Assembly (NCBI GenBank): GCA_903772945.1
Contig: CAICTM010000121.1
Span: 48,399 to 112,398, forward strand
Direction of reading: 5' to 3'
Source: Seminavis robusta
Lineage: Eukaryota; Bacillariophyta; Bacillariophyceae; Naviculales; Naviculaceae
Length of the DNA stretch: 64,000 bases
Notes under the pieces: model-generated
Told to the model about the DNA's origin: nothing
Databases searched by the model: none
Seen by the model: the letters and a program-made list of their open reading frames with translations, nothing else
In this document: positions 43,430-56,397 of the stretch, one piece after another
Position numbering within the stretch: the first letter of the stretch is position 1
Layout of the letters: every line of letters begins with the position of its first letter
Program-made: the position numbers and the translations under genes

Positions 43430-46400
43430 ATGGAAAACTCCAGCCACGGCCATAAAGAGCAAGAGCGAAGCAGCAAAAGCCAGAGCGAGACCAACAAACT
43501 ACAACCACAAGGAGCATCAATGAAGAACTTCTCGACCATATTAGAGGCATTGGACCATCATGCCAGAGAGACTCCCAACAAGACGGTGCTCACATGGGTG
43601 GACATTGACTGTAAGGAAAGGAAGAAGATGACATTCAAGGAGGTGGAGGATGAGGCCAATGCGGTAGCTGCTCGTCTTCTCAAGCTGGGATGCCAGGAAG
43701 GAGACAGAGTCATGGTGGCATATCCTTTTGGCCTCGAGTTTTTGGCTGCTATGTTTGGAGCCATGAAGATTGGAGTCATCCCTTGTTCCATCTATCCTCC
43801 CAATCCCCACCAACTCAAGATGGATATGCCGAAGTTCCGTGGTTTTGTGGAAGATGCTGGAGCCAAGTTTGCCCTCAGCACCACTGCATTTGCTACTGTC
43901 ATGACTGCAGCAAGTGTCTTCTATAAGACTGGGGCCAAATGGATTGGAACAGATAAGCTGTCAATCAAGAAGAGCAACCCCAACAAGCCCAAACCACATG
44001 AGATGTATGTGGGAGTGCCAGAGGACATCTGCTTTATCCAGTACACATCCGGCAGTACTGGACGACCCAAAGGAGTCATGATCAGTCATCACAATCTAGC
44101 TGACACTTGCCAGGCTGGTGTTTCCTTGACTGATTGTTGGCAACCAACTTCTTTGGAAGTCTTGTGGGTGCCCCAATATCATGGTATGTTCGAACTGCAG
44201 CTACAAACTTCATTGGCATGCTTCTTTCTGCGCCTCATCTGCTCCTGGAACCCTCTTCCTTTGGCTAATATCCAGACATGGGGCTTGTCACTGGGTTTAT
44301 GGGTGCTATATTTTGTGGCAACCCCCTTGTCATGGCATCACCCTTGGATTTCATTGCCAATCCATTGCTGTGGACTGATATGGTTGAGACGTATCAGGCC
44401 ACCATCACATCTGCCCCTAACTTTGCCTATGCCCTTCTCCTCAAGAGGTTGAAGCAGGCCAATAGGTCAGCAGACTGGAGTTGCATCAAGCGTGCCATGT
44501 TTGGTGGTGAACCCGCCCAAAGCCATGTTGTGGAAGCAGTCGCAAGTACCCTCTCCATCAAGCCAGATAATATCTACAATATATATGGGATGGCAGAAAT
44601 GGTTGTGCTTGTGACTGGTGGACAAGCCAAGGCAGACTTTGATGGTCTTGTTTGCTGTGGGGAAGTGGACTCACCAACCCTCAAGCTCCGGATTGTTCAG
44701 GATGGAAATGAGGTTCAGGATGGTGAGGTTGGTAGCATCTGGGCCCAGTCACCTCGTGTGGCAGCCGGATACTTTGGCCAACCGGAGCTGTCCAATGCTA
44801 CTTTTGCCAATGTCCTTCCCACTTATGAAGGACACTGGCTTGACACTGGTGACCTGGGCAAGATTGTTGATGGGCAGCTGTACATCACTGGCAGAGTCAA
44901 AGATGTCATCATTATCAATGGCAAGAACTACTATCCAACGGATGTGGAGCTCTCTATTGATGAGACTTTTGGTGGAATCATACGTCCAGGGCGGACCACA
45001 GCTTTCCAGCATGGAGAAGACACTGTTGGCATCACAGTGGAGGGCCGCAAAGGTTTTAACAAGTCAGCAAATGAACATTTGGCTACCCAGATTGCCAACC
45101 ATGTGTCCCAAGTCCATGGGTTGTCAGCTTTTGAAGTCGTGGTTCTTAAGTTGGGTGTGACACCGAAGACCACTTCTGGCAAGCTCAAGAGGAGTGAGAT
45201 AAGGAAGATTACTACCACAGGTGACTGGATGGAGTCTACTGTGCTCCTAAGATTCCAATCCCCTCTCAACAAAAGTCAAGAATCTTCTTTCCTGGAGAGG
45301 AGTTTTGCCATGAATGGTGTAACCAGTTGTGAGTTTTACCAGACAGAAGACAGGGTCCATCAAGCTATGGAGCAACAGGAAACACTACCATCTAGATCCC
45401 TTGCTGGCACCTTGGAGGACCAGCCGCACATTGCTGTTGTAGGTGCTGGAGCTGCTGGACTCATCACGGCTCTGCGATTGGCTCAAAGAAATGTCAAAGT
45501 TACTGTGTTTGAACGAAATGAGCAGATTGGGGGACATGCCAGGCATGTGGAAGTCTTTGGCCACCAACGCAATCCGGCATTTGGTGTCTTTTTGTTGAGC
45601 GAGTCACCCAATCTAATTGTCCTGGCAAAGGAGCTTGGTGTTGAACCAATCCCTCTGGGAGAGTCAAGGAATAATCGCGGCATTATCTCAATGGGGGAGA
45701 CAGAGATTCCGCCTGTACCACAAGCTGAAGTGAACCGTTTCATAGGTGAAATGCAGGTTGTTCACAAAGCTGGTGCTGGGCAAGATGAGACAATTGGGGA
45801 GTTTTTTGAACAAAATCAGTTTGATCACCACTTCATTGTCTACTTCTACATTGGGAAAATTGTGAGCTTCTTCCCTGGTCAGACAATCCAAGACTACCTC
45901 AACATCCCACTGGAGCTTGTGGCTTGGTTTGTGGTGGGTGCGAGCATTAGTGGCGAGCAGCTGTTGCGTCTTTGCAACAAAGAGTACATGGATTCTTTTG
46001 AGGCTAAGTTGAAGAGATTGGGTGTGACAGTGAGGGTCAACAGTTCACCCAAAGTTTTGAGCCGTGATACTTCTGGTGTCACCATCGCCACTGGAATTGA
46101 TGGTGAGGATCCAATTAGAGTTGACAAGGTGGTGTTGGCTGTCCCGCCCAATGCTGCAGCAAACATTCTTGGTGATGCAATATCAGCTGATGAAGATGTC
46201 TTAGCCAAATTTGATTGCCCGCTAGAAACTCTTGTGCTTCATACAGACTCAAAGTGGGTTGACAAGCATGCACAATGCATACTCTATGCCAATGTTCCGG
46301 ACTGTGAACCATCAATGTTGAAACCTTCTGATACAATTCCATTGACATCATCTTTTCTCAGTGGTGAGTGCATACATGTGTCTTCTGTTGGATTGAAATA

Positions 46401-49220
46401 TACTCTGCCGATTCTCACTGCTGCACATCTTCCACTGAACTGACAGACACGGATGGCTGCACACCCATCTACATCACACATGCATATGCCACACACACAG
46501 AGCTTCAGTTTGATTCCCCAGTGAAGAAGATGTCATTTACCCATACCAAAATCACATGTGAAGCAAGCAAGCTCCGGAAGTCTTTGCTGCAGCATCAAGG
46601 AAAGCAATCCACATATTTCGCTGGTGGATGGACAAGAGGATCAATGTTGCATGAGGATGCAATTGTTAGTGGACTATTGGTTGCCAATGCCATCCTCAGG
46701 GAATACGATAGGATGCAACACTCTGTACTCAATCGAAATACAGAAATTCCATCAAATCAACCGAGCCACCAACAAGCCACAGCTGGAGCACAAACAAACA
46801 GGAAGATACCCTTCACAGATGATTTCTCAGACAGATATCTCAATACAGTCATGTCTGTGTTTGGTTCACAGATTGAATCATCCAAGACTTGGGCAGAGAA
46901 TGGCATGACATCAATCAAGAGTGCTGAGCTCAGGAACAAGGTAGAGGAGGAGTTGCATGTTGTGCTGCCACCAAATTTTGCACAGCTTTATGAAACCCCA
47001 GAAGAACTTGAAGCGTTTTTGCTCTTATCTGAAGGCCAGAGCTTCCCAACTTCAGCAGCTGTTCAGCATCCTGAATTCCAATGGAACAATCCTAGATCAC
47101 ACTGCACCAAGCTCCAGATGGGCATTGTGCAAATTCTGGGTTTTGTTGCTATCATACTCCTTCTTTTGACTGCAGTTTTGCCGTCCTACTTTGTTGGAGC
47201 AAAACTATCTGCCCAATGTGATTCCAGTGATGCCCAAAACTGTTCCGCCGCAAGTTGGTTGCTGCTTCCGCTCCTTTTCCCCCTATTTTTCTTCTCTTTC
47301 TCTATGCTTGTGGTTGTTGTCAAGTACGCTGTTGTTGGCAAGTATCGCCATCAAGAAATCAATTTGATGTCATGGGACTACATTCAGTGGTGGTTCGTTG
47401 ATCGACTAATTCATGTCTGGGAGCTTCTTGTTGGTCAATTTCTGTTGGAAACCAAGTTTGTATGGCTCTTCTACTGGCTGCTGGGTGCGGACATTGCATG
47501 GTCTGCTAGAGTGGACAAGTTCATCCGAGAGTGGGATCTTGTCAGTATTGGCAGGAACACCACTGTTGGGTATGCTCTAAAATGCAGAAAGTTTAGACCA
47601 TTGACAAATGAGAGCCCCAAGTTGATCTTCCGCCCAATCATCATTAGGCCAGACTGTCAGGTATCTGGCATGATATGCCCTGGGGCTGTGATCGGAGCTG
47701 GATCCAAGATTGAAAGATTGACTGTAGTGGAGGAAGGGGGCCAAGTCCCTTCTGGAGCCATTGCTAGAGGAAACCCAGCATGCAATGTCGGGGTATTCCA
47801 GTGTGTGGAGTCAGACTGGAAGGAAGAGTCCCTTCTTGATGTTTTCAGAATTCTCTGGATGTTTTTGGAAGCCTACCATTACTCAGCCATTTACTTCCTC
47901 GCCAACTCTATCCTGGAAGAAGTCCTGCCAAGCTGGCGGTATGATGCGGTGCTGCACTGGTTCTTGCTCTTCCCCCTGTCCTCTCTTTTCGCCATTGTTA
48001 CAAGCATCATCTTGAAATGGCTCTTAATTGGAAGGAGAGATCCATCAGAGGAATATGAAGGCACGCTGTGGAGGAAGGCAACCAACTGGGCCTGTGATTT
48101 CCACTTTCGTGTGGCGTCTTGGATGCTCAGCAGGTACATGGGACCATCCAGACTTGATTGCTTGATTCAATGGTTTCATGGTCTAGATGTCGATGTTTCA
48201 TCAATCATGTACCACGCCTCCACAATCTGCCCTCCTTCCAAAGTTGATTTTGTGAAGGTACGCCAGTCCTTCCTTTCCCTGACCCACATTGAACTGGATA
48301 GTCCCTCTGGAGAGAAAATTGAGATTTCGCAAAGCTCTGTTGGAAGAGATACCACCATTCACGCTGGTGCCAAAGTCATCCGATCAAACATACCCTCAAG
48401 AAGTCAAGTCTCAGACAAAATTTATGATTTGAACCCTCCCAGCACCCAACTAAGATTGACATGGAGCTATGTGCTTCTGGAAATGCTTCTACCTGAAATA
48501 CTCCAGATTGTCCTTCTTGCCTTCATCTTTTGGAGCATCATTCCAGAGTACGAGTTGGCTAGAGCAGCTTTGGAAGACAACACCTCAACAAGAGTGGTTG
48601 TGTCGGTTGTTGTGGGCGCTGCTGTCTTGCAGCTCATTGTCTGGATCATCCTTGCCAAGATGTTTGAGTGGGTTGTCTTGAATGCAGTGCATCCCTCCTT
48701 ACAGAGTGGAATCTTTCCTGTTTATTCCAATTATATTGGCAGCTTCCGAGATGGAAATCCAATTGAGGTCCTTCTGATGGGAACCCCACTCTTCAATCAC
48801 TATGCTCGATTCATGGGTGCTGAAGTCACTGGTGATCTCTGGTTCTTTGATTGCTCTCCTGATGAGTTTGGCAAATACCATTTCCAGGGCCCTACGATAA
48901 TGGACAATGCTTATCCCCGTGGACACTATCTTGATATCAATGGGCTCACCCTGGATGATGTCTACATTTCTGGAGTGGTGCATCCTGGATGCTACATTGC
49001 AGCTGGAGCTGTTGTGCATGGAGAAGAAAACGGTCCATTGAAATCGTTCTTTCCCACTTCTACAGGAAAGGCTGGCAACAAAGAGGGTGGCACTAACACA
49101 GTCGACAATACGCTTCATGCCTCCGTCTCTCTACACTCTTCTGCATACCCTCTTATGAATACGTCTGTTGCCAAAATGTGCAGTCCCGGTGCTTCCGTAT
49201 CCAGCTTTGCCCTTCCGTAA
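43430..49220 (+). CDS. Multidomain FAAL - FAD oxidoreductase - acyl carrier - membrane beta-helix enzyme
   Basis: Exons 43430-44183, 44276-46363 and 46447-49220; introns 92 and 83 bases; 1871 residues. Residues ~30-620 are an acyl-AMP ligase: YTSGSTGRPKGVM at ~205, YHDMGL recreated by splice 1 at ~249, and GRVKDVIIINGKNYYPTD at ~455, as in fatty-acyl-AMP ligases. Residues ~636-1030 are an FAD amine-oxidase/desaturase-like domain: GAGAAGLITALRLAQ, and YFAGGWTRGSMLHEDA near the end. Residues ~1070-1130 form a carrier domain with GMTSIKSAELRNKVEEEL, whose Ser ~1103 would take phosphopantetheine. The remainder has several membrane helices (from ~1177) and hexapeptide-like turns (PGAVIGAGSKIERL, PGCYIAAGAVVHG), as in the terminal region of some NRPS/PKS-like proteins. 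Probably activates a fatty acid, loads it on its own carrier and modifies it at a membrane. An alternative start is M31. Confidence 0.88.
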
Positions 49221-49677
49221 ACACTCCCACGATGGACCTCGAACGGCGTACTGGTATACCTGGTATCTGTGCTTCTGCGTGCCGTACGGCTTCGCCCTTC
49301 CAAAACCGCTCCTGGGCTGACTTTGGACCCACCAGCTCCAGTATCTTCAGAATGACGAGAGGCGGATATCGTACCAGTGGCTATTGCTGTCGCTGTCCTG
49401 GTCTTGGTGATAATGCCAAGGAAACGACAGTACGTCACCACTATATATATTGTGCCGCATGCTAATTCCATTTACTTGTGAGTACAAGCTGTCCATAGTG
49501 TAGTCTATTGTTTGCAGTTTGCAGTTGTTCTTTTGCTACTAGAGACGATTGCTCGCGCCGTATGCCGGCCCCAGTGCCCTCTTCGGGGCCGCCCGGAATG
49601 AAAACATGAAAAATACTGCCAGCAACTTGTCTCGACGACGAAACAGGTTTCTTGGTGTCGGTCGTGCAAGCAATGGA

Positions 49678-49757
49678 AACCTGGACGAGGGTGGGTCGAC
49701 TTGCCAGTGGAGGGAAGCCTGGACGAGGGCTTTCGACTTGCCAGTGGAGGGAGGCGA
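49678..49757. repeat. Two-copy ~40-bp direct repeat
   Basis: CCTGGACGAGGG, a short variable part, then TCGACTTGCCAGTGGAGGGA occurs twice in tandem. Confidence 0.8.
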
Positions 49758-51504
49758 AAAGCTGAGGGACGATTCCTTGAATGAATCGATCGTGCAAGGG
49801 GCGCAGTTCATCCGACGATCGCAGAAAGTTTGGTTTGGTGTGGGCGCCCGACTGCAACGCATCGTAATATAGCTAGTACGGTAGTAGGGTGGAGACGAAG
49901 CCAACTCTGAAGATCTGAAAGGTGATGTTTACATGATACACTTTTGCCCTTCGTTATCTCGTCCAGTCGATTCGATTCATCATTCGATTCCGTGCTTGTT
50001 GAACGAGCATGACAACAACAAACATGCCATTCACAGCAGGTCCATAGTGAGTTGTCGGCTCGTGTTTTGGGTGGAGAAAGTGACTGGAAAGAGAAGGAAC
50101 CTAACTGTCATCATGGCTCCAAGAGTGGTTTGGCAAGGGCTATGCTATGCTTTATTTAGAAACATCACGGAACCCAGCGATTGAATGATTCTCACAGACC
50201 GCCCCATGACTCATGCTGTTAGCCTGACACATCAAACAGGGCACTACGGGTATCTCTCCCAGTCCCGTGTCCAGAACTGTGATCAATCCACTTGAACTTT
50301 CTGCCCTTTTCTTCTCAGTAGGGACAGGTAATAGCTAGGAGGTCGATCCAAACGCAGGCTCCAGGATTCCCCGAAGCAAGCAAAAGGCTCCTTTGGCATC
50401 GATATGCATGGTTGATACCGGTAGCTCAGATCTCATACAGATCCTACGACTGCATGATAGATACCGGTACTACCTGTATTGCCTTTCGAGTGCGACTTCA
50501 TGGACCGGAAAGATTGTCACTCGACTCGTCGCTTCTCTCTACAAGACCAAGCAAGCAATTAAGAACCACACTTCCTGGCCTGCTACTGATCCAGTTCGAC
50601 GAGCCCGTTTGCGACGTCTAATACCTCCTGCTGAGCCTGCCAATCTACGACGTCAAGGACATGGGTTCGGGCGTGACTATACCCAGTACTTGTTCGATCA
50701 CTGCCCGTTTTGATGGGGCCCACAGTAGCTCAATCGACAAAATATGAACCTACGATGGGGATCCTTCTTGCGTCATAGCCATGGGCCGAATCCTATTCGA
50801 AGGCGTCATCATTCTTGCTGGTTGCCGACTTTTCGCCGTTGTGAAACGCTTGTTGCGTCGCTGCGCCATGACAATGGTGTTTCCTTCTGCGCTTTCGAGG
50901 ATTCTCGAATATGGCTTCCAGCTGCACACTGAATGCGTCCATGCATTCTTACTATGGGTTAGAGGGAACTATGAGGATGGGGTGCAGAGAAGGGAGGGCA
51001 GGATGCAGGAACGCAAGCAAGCAATCGAGTGCGAAAGCCGGGCAACATCGAAACCAAGGAAAGGGGGGAAGGCAGGAGGGCAGGGAGGAGCAAAGGTGGA
51101 AGACTAGGGGAAGAGATCGAGGGCACCACCATCATCCCAACGCTTGGAAACCTTGAGAGCTGGGACACGGGAGCCTCTGAGACACAAGGTCGTGGCTCTA
51201 GCGAGCGCAATGCTCAACCTTGCAGAGATAAAAGTGCAGTGTGCTACTGTAGCAAAAACACACAATCCACTTCCTGAAGGCAAAATACAAGTATCTTGTA
51301 TTCAAGGGTGAAACCTTTCAGAAAAACTTGGTGACCTACTCTATTTAAAAGTCATACTATTTGCTGATGACGAGGGGAGTGCCTGCGTGTTATGTCATGT
51401 GCCCTTGCTTGGTAGGCAAGTCACGCAGTGGTACAAGACTTGCCTGCGTTCCCTTTACCGAGCTAGCTATTTTAAAATAGTACTCTTATGCTGTACACTA
51501 CCTA

Positions 51505-51560
51505 GTACAGTACTAGTACTAGTACTAGTAGCTACTAGTACTAGTACTAGTACTAGTACA
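51505..51560. repeat. (TACTAG)n simple sequence
   Basis: Repeated CTAGTA/TACTAG words, partly palindromic, immediately left of the hAT element. Confidence 0.85.
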
Positions 51561-51566
51561 TGTAGG

Positions 51567-51574
51567 GCAATAAC
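51567..51574. repeat. Left 8-bp target-site duplication of the hAT element
   Basis: GCAATAAC, identical to 55654-55661 on the other side of the element. Confidence 0.9.
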
Positions 51575-54500
51575 CAGGGTTCGCTAACCAATCAATTATG
51601 TACTGGTTACTGGTCATTGGTTATTCAACCACTCAATTGGGGGTACTGGTTACTGGTTATTGGTTATATAACCACTCAAGCTAAGGTACTGGTTACTGGT
51701 TATTGGTTATTTAGCATTGGTTATAGGTTATTTTATAGGTTAGTAACCGGTAACCACTGGTTATATCAGTGGTTCAACCAAAGGGAATTGAACATGGCCC
51801 GCAAGACTTGTGTGTTGTTTGCTCCCGTCCCATGTTCAATCCCAATTGCTACACCTTATGCATTGGCATCAATGAAGGCTGCATTAGCAGCATCTTCATT
51901 GGCGTAATGCTCCAACTCGTCCAGCATTTCCTGGGTGATATCTTCAGGCTCGTTGCCCTCCTCCTCTGCACGGGTCAATTTCTTCCCATGTTCTCTGAGG
52001 AGTCTCTTTGTGCGGTTCTCGGCCACCCGCTTCCTTGCAACGCTCACAAGGTGACGGTGTTGGCGGAGGAAGGAACGATTCTTGTAGGTGAGAACCTTCA
52101 TCTGAAATGTGATGTCTGTTTGCTTGGAGTTGAGCTTTCCATCCATCTACGTGGCGCCACTGAAAGTTCTTTCCTGATCCCCATTACTTTCGGGCAAGGC
52201 AAGGACGATGCATGCAATAGGATACAGCAGTGGGAATTCTTCTTTGCCGGCGTTCTCCCACCATTCCATAATGTCAAACTTCTCGGCAATGAAGTCGACG
52301 TGTTTGATCCAATCTTCCTTCTTGCTGCCAATTTTGAGGAGCTCGTCCTTATCCACGGGGATTCGTGTCTGCCCTCTGAGGACAGATACAATGTCGAACT
52401 TCTCGTTCTTCATCCATTTGTTGATCGCAAGTTCCACCTTGTCAACATCCCCCGTCACTTCTTCCTCTACCGCCACAGTCTCCGTTCTCTGTCGCTTTCT
52501 GCGGCATTGCTCCAGCCTGGACAGGTGTTCTTTGGGTTCCTCCTCCTCTGTTGCTGCTGTTGCATCTCCTGGCTTATTTACAAGCGGAGCCTTCTCTGAC
52601 AGTAGTTGATCGCACATTACCTCGATTGCTTCCTTGAGTTGCTGTCTTGCCAAGGCCGTTATACCCTTGCAACTGTTCTTGTACTCATCATCGGCGAACT
52701 CCTCTACATGGTCGGCAAGCGTTTCCAAGTCGGGAAGAACAGTTGTTGTTGAGAATGGGTTGACCATCATCGCCAAAAGACGGATCGCATTGAAGCTACT
52801 TCTTGCGTCGGCTCCATACTCCATGAATTCATGTGCAATTCGATCGACCAACTGCACAGATGATTTTGCCATGGTCTTGTGATTGTGAGGGACCCTTCTC
52901 ATCCCAACCGTTGTCAGAGAGCTTGGAACAATGTACGTATTCCCCAACTTGGTTGGAGCTGGATCAAACGGAGTTCCATCAAAGGTTCGCCTGGGGAAGT
53001 TTGCATCTCCATCCCACTTGTCGGTCGCGTTTGGATTCTCAAGAATTCTCGTCTCTGCAATCCACCAGATTTCTGGAACGAAATAGAGGACGGCAGTTCT
53101 GTAAAGAAAATAGTAAGAGTACGAGATGGAACCGAAGCGATCACTCTGAACAATCATAAGAAGGGTATACAGAGGAAACTGGACGGTATAGTGCTGGGAG
53201 ACAATGTAGAAGTTGTCATCGCTGAGATCCTTGTTGCTGACGTTCTTGTGGTAGTAGATGCGAAGGTTCCATCTGGCAATAATCATATCCCCGTAGTGAA
53301 GAACAACTCCACCTGATCTAGTATGGTTGGGAACACGGATCCTTTTTCCAACTCGACCCTCATCCCTCATCAGCTGGAGGAATACCTTGTAGCGTCCCTT
53401 GGATTTCTTTTCCATCAAATGCTTTGCACAAGCCTCACTCATCTTTCGTACCACCTGTTCCGGCTCAAAAGAGTCAACAACCTTCTTGTTGTCAGTCCTG
53501 ACCATCCGACCATTTGCATGGTCAAGACACAACTGCATCTGATGCATAGCACAAACACCGTTAACTCCAGTAAGTTTGCGACCAACAGAGAGGGCTACTG
53601 CGGTGGTGTCATTAACCGCCCGGTACAACATGCTTTTCTTGATACCCAAAGTAGATAGGACTTCTTCGATCTGAGCGACGGTTGGTGCGGCCTTCTTGTT
53701 TTCCACAATACAAAGTGCAACGGCAATTCTGAAGTACTGTTTCCGGACGGGAGAGTAGAAGTAGATAGATGCTCCCAACACTTCCTTCTGGTTGGAATCC
53801 CAAACATCATGACTGATCATAATGAACTCTTGAGGCTTGCCAAAGATTCGGAAGTAGGCGTCGGCTGCCTCCGTCACATACATTTCCACTCCAGCAGAAA
53901 ACTCAAAGCAGGTTTCACGTCGCTTGGTTCGCAAAGCTTGCCTACCCATGAGTCCGTAATTGTTCACTCTCTTGAGGGCCTCGGCGTTGGCAATGATGAA
54001 CTGAATCATCCTAAAGTATTCAGGACAGTTCGTGTGATCAGTAACAACACGCTCAGGAATGTTGTTGAAAGTGATGAACTCATCCTGTAAAATCTTGAAC
54101 TGTTCGAGGACACTACCAAGTCCAGCCTGAACAGCCATGTTGTGCACCACATTGACAACACCAGGTGGAGACTTGAGTTGGCTTACCGGTGAGCCTCTAA
54201 CAGAAGCGATATGAGACGAAGATGTAGCCGAGACGGCAGCAGCAGCAGCATTAGCGGCGGCTGCGGCAGAACGACTTGGTGGCAATGGTCTTGCAATAGC
54301 TTCTTCAGGAACTTTCATACCCCATGTGTAGGCAGACCCATAATGCTTGATGGCACGCGAAACTTCCTTGTGTCTAGCATTAACATGAGTAGACAGATTT
54401 CCAATACCATCGCATACAGCATGAACATACTTCCTGTTGTACGACGGACTGAAGAGACAACTGTGGAGGGGAATGTCTTGCTCAACACAGGCGATGCACG

Positions 54501-55653
54501 CCATCAGTGGACGAAAATTATTGATATTCTTCAGCAGCTTGGTCTTGGCTGTCCGATCCAATCCATCGAGAGTGTCCCAACCCTCAGGGCTAATGATCTC
54601 TACAACTCTGAAAAGCTGCCAAAAAGGTGACTTCTTCTTGCTGTTCTTGAAGTCAATCCTGATGTTGAAAGTAAAGAGAGACTTGGCTTCCAAGTAGGAA
54701 TTGGAAAGCTGCTCTCTTTCGTCCAGGTGGTCTTGCGGGTCAACCTCCTCTTCTTCTTCCTCATCTTCATCATCGTCATCTTCATTTTCCTTTTCCTCCT
54801 TTTCTTCCACAGGTGCTCGTACGGCTGGGCGGACTCGTGTGGCTGCGGCTGGGCGGCCTCGTCCGACTGCGGGAGCTCGTCCAACTGCGGGACTTCGTCC
54901 GACTGCGGGAGCTTTTGCAACTGCGGGTGCAGGCGCCACTGGGACTGCTGGCGCAACTGCGGGTGCTGGCGCAACTGCGAGTGCTGGGGCACCATAGATG
55001 TCTTCGTTGTCGGTACCATAACCACGTTCCACCTCCCCCCCATGTTCGAGCTCACGATCTGCATGGTCAAAAGCTGTTGGTGAAAGTGTCCGTTTGCACG
55101 TTCAATATAATCTGCATTGTCTCGGTTTTCATCCGAGAAAACACTGCTAGTGCCGGTCCCTTGAGCCGCGAACTCATGATCCTCCGCCACACTTGGCATG
55201 GTTGAGTGTTGAGTACCTTGATTGAGTGTTGAGTACCTTGATAGGACGGTAGATGGTGGGGCGACGACGAAATAACCAGTCAAGTAACCAGTCAAGTAAC
55301 CAATAACCAGTCGAAATAACCTGTAAAGTAACCACTCGAATAACCGCTCGAGTAACCAAAATGCGAGAGGTTCCCCTTTTGGTTATTGGTTGGGAAATTT
55401 ATGAGAGGAAATGGCAAAGTTCGAAAATCGAATAACCGATCAAGTAACCAGTCAAGTAACCAGTCAAGTAACCAAATAACCGTATACGATAACCAGTCGA
55501 TCAACCAGTCAAAAAGCTCCGGTTACCGGTTATCGGTTATTCAACCAATCAAAAAAAGATGACCGGTTACCGGTTATCGTATGGATGACCGGTTAATAAC
55601 CGGAAATGACCGGTTAATAACCGGTAACCAATGGAATCGGTTAGTGAACCCTG
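51575..55653. mobile_element. hAT DNA transposon, 4079 bp, nearly complete
   Basis: Terminal inverted repeats are CAGGGTTCGCTAACC at 51575-51589 and the complement of CAGGGTTCACTAACC at 55639-55653 (14 of 15 match). They are bounded by perfect 8-bp duplications GCAATAAC, as expected for hAT insertion. Both ends carry subterminal arrays of GGTTACTGGTTATTGG-type words (about 51595-51775 and 55260-55640), likely transposase binding sites. It holds a single transposase gene on the minus strand. Confidence 0.93.
51856..55199 (-). pseudogene. hAT transposase with in-frame stop
   Basis: The main frame 55032-52147 encodes about 960 residues: an Ala/Pro/Val-rich N-terminus, an acidic run, and a BED-type zinc finger (ACIACV ... 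THVNARH). An RNase-H-like core follows (MISHDVWDSN with the first Asp), and then the hAT C-terminal dimerisation segment (FPLLYPIACIVLALPESNG then ERTFSGAT). A TAG at 52147-52149 interrupts it just where a Trp or similar residue is expected. The same frame continues from 52146 to 51856 with the rest of the domain (DGKLNSKQ, KNRSFLRQHRH). The main frame has no upstream ATG. The likely N-terminus (MPSVAEDHEF from 55199) is in another frame, joined near a G7 run at 55037-55043 by splicing or a one-base shift. So this copy is probably inactive on its own. Confidence 0.85.
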
Positions 55654-55661
55654 GCAATAAC
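55654..55661. repeat. Right 8-bp target-site duplication of the hAT element
   Basis: GCAATAAC, identical to 51567-51574. Confidence 0.9.
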
Positions 55662-55844
55662 TCAATAATCAGATTGGAGTCGATTCAGCATGTCGAGCTG
55701 CAGCAGTAGCTGCAAGCTGCAAGCCACATGTACTTGCGAGCTTCGCTGCCCAGCACCTCGAGGTAAATGCAGCAATTGGGTTTAATTTATGTCAAAAACT
55801 TATTTTTGATGATTTCAATTTTCTCCATTTATATTTCCTTAAGT

Positions 55845-56235
55845 CATATCAGACAGTCATAAGACAATCCCTTTAATGGTCTGAGAACTGTCTTAAGACA
55901 ATTCCTTCAGACGATTTCTTTCAGACGATTATTGCCTTCAGACGATTTCTGTCAGACGATTATTGGCGAGTGCCTCTTTCTGTCAGATGATTATTGGCGA
56001 ATGCCTATCTTTGTCAGACGATTATTGGCGAATGACTCGGAACACTATTAATCAGTTGAACGCAGTACCGAATAATGACTGACATTAACCAGCGATTGTC
56101 TTAAGACTTAACAATTGTCTGAAATAGGATTTAGTGATTGTCTGACAGCTGTCTTATACTTATCTAACAATTAGTAACAATCGTCTGAAGAATGGCCTTG
56201 ATTCTTTCAGACGATTATCAGACGATTCTCCTCAC
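55845..56235. mobile_element. Word-array element built from TCAGACGATT
   Basis: About 390 bases made of TCAGACGATT, TTATTGGCGAATG and the reverse-complement word AATCGTCTGA. The left half is mostly direct and the right half mostly inverted or degenerate (TGTCTTAAGAC and similar). No coding capacity. Exact ends are not resolved, but the architecture matches the elements at 4592 and 56398. Confidence 0.6.
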
Positions 56236-56397
56236 TGAGCAATTATGTCCTTTATCGAATATGTCATTTTACCCCTTTTTCAACCAAATGGCTCTTTTCC
56301 ACCGTTTACCGCGAGGTGCAGTTGATCATTATTTCTGACCTGACTTTTGACCCGAAGTGCAATAATACGTGGCAGAAAGGGCCCTTGTCTGTGGTGT

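Larger units (their letters stand above)
49221..51566. other. Intergenic region of about 2.3 kb
   Basis: No gene recognised; overlapping frames on both strands are similar in length and composition. It contains a two-copy 40-bp repeat around 49678-49757 and a TACTAG-rich run at 51505-51560 directly before the hAT element. Confidence 0.5.

Noticed and set aside
49462-49872. Overlapping frames of over 100 codons on both strands
   Set aside because: Equal lengths on both strands over a short direct repeat; no protein-like motifs.
51769-52599. 276-codon plus-strand frame
   Set aside because: Antisense to the conserved C-terminal part of the hAT transposase.
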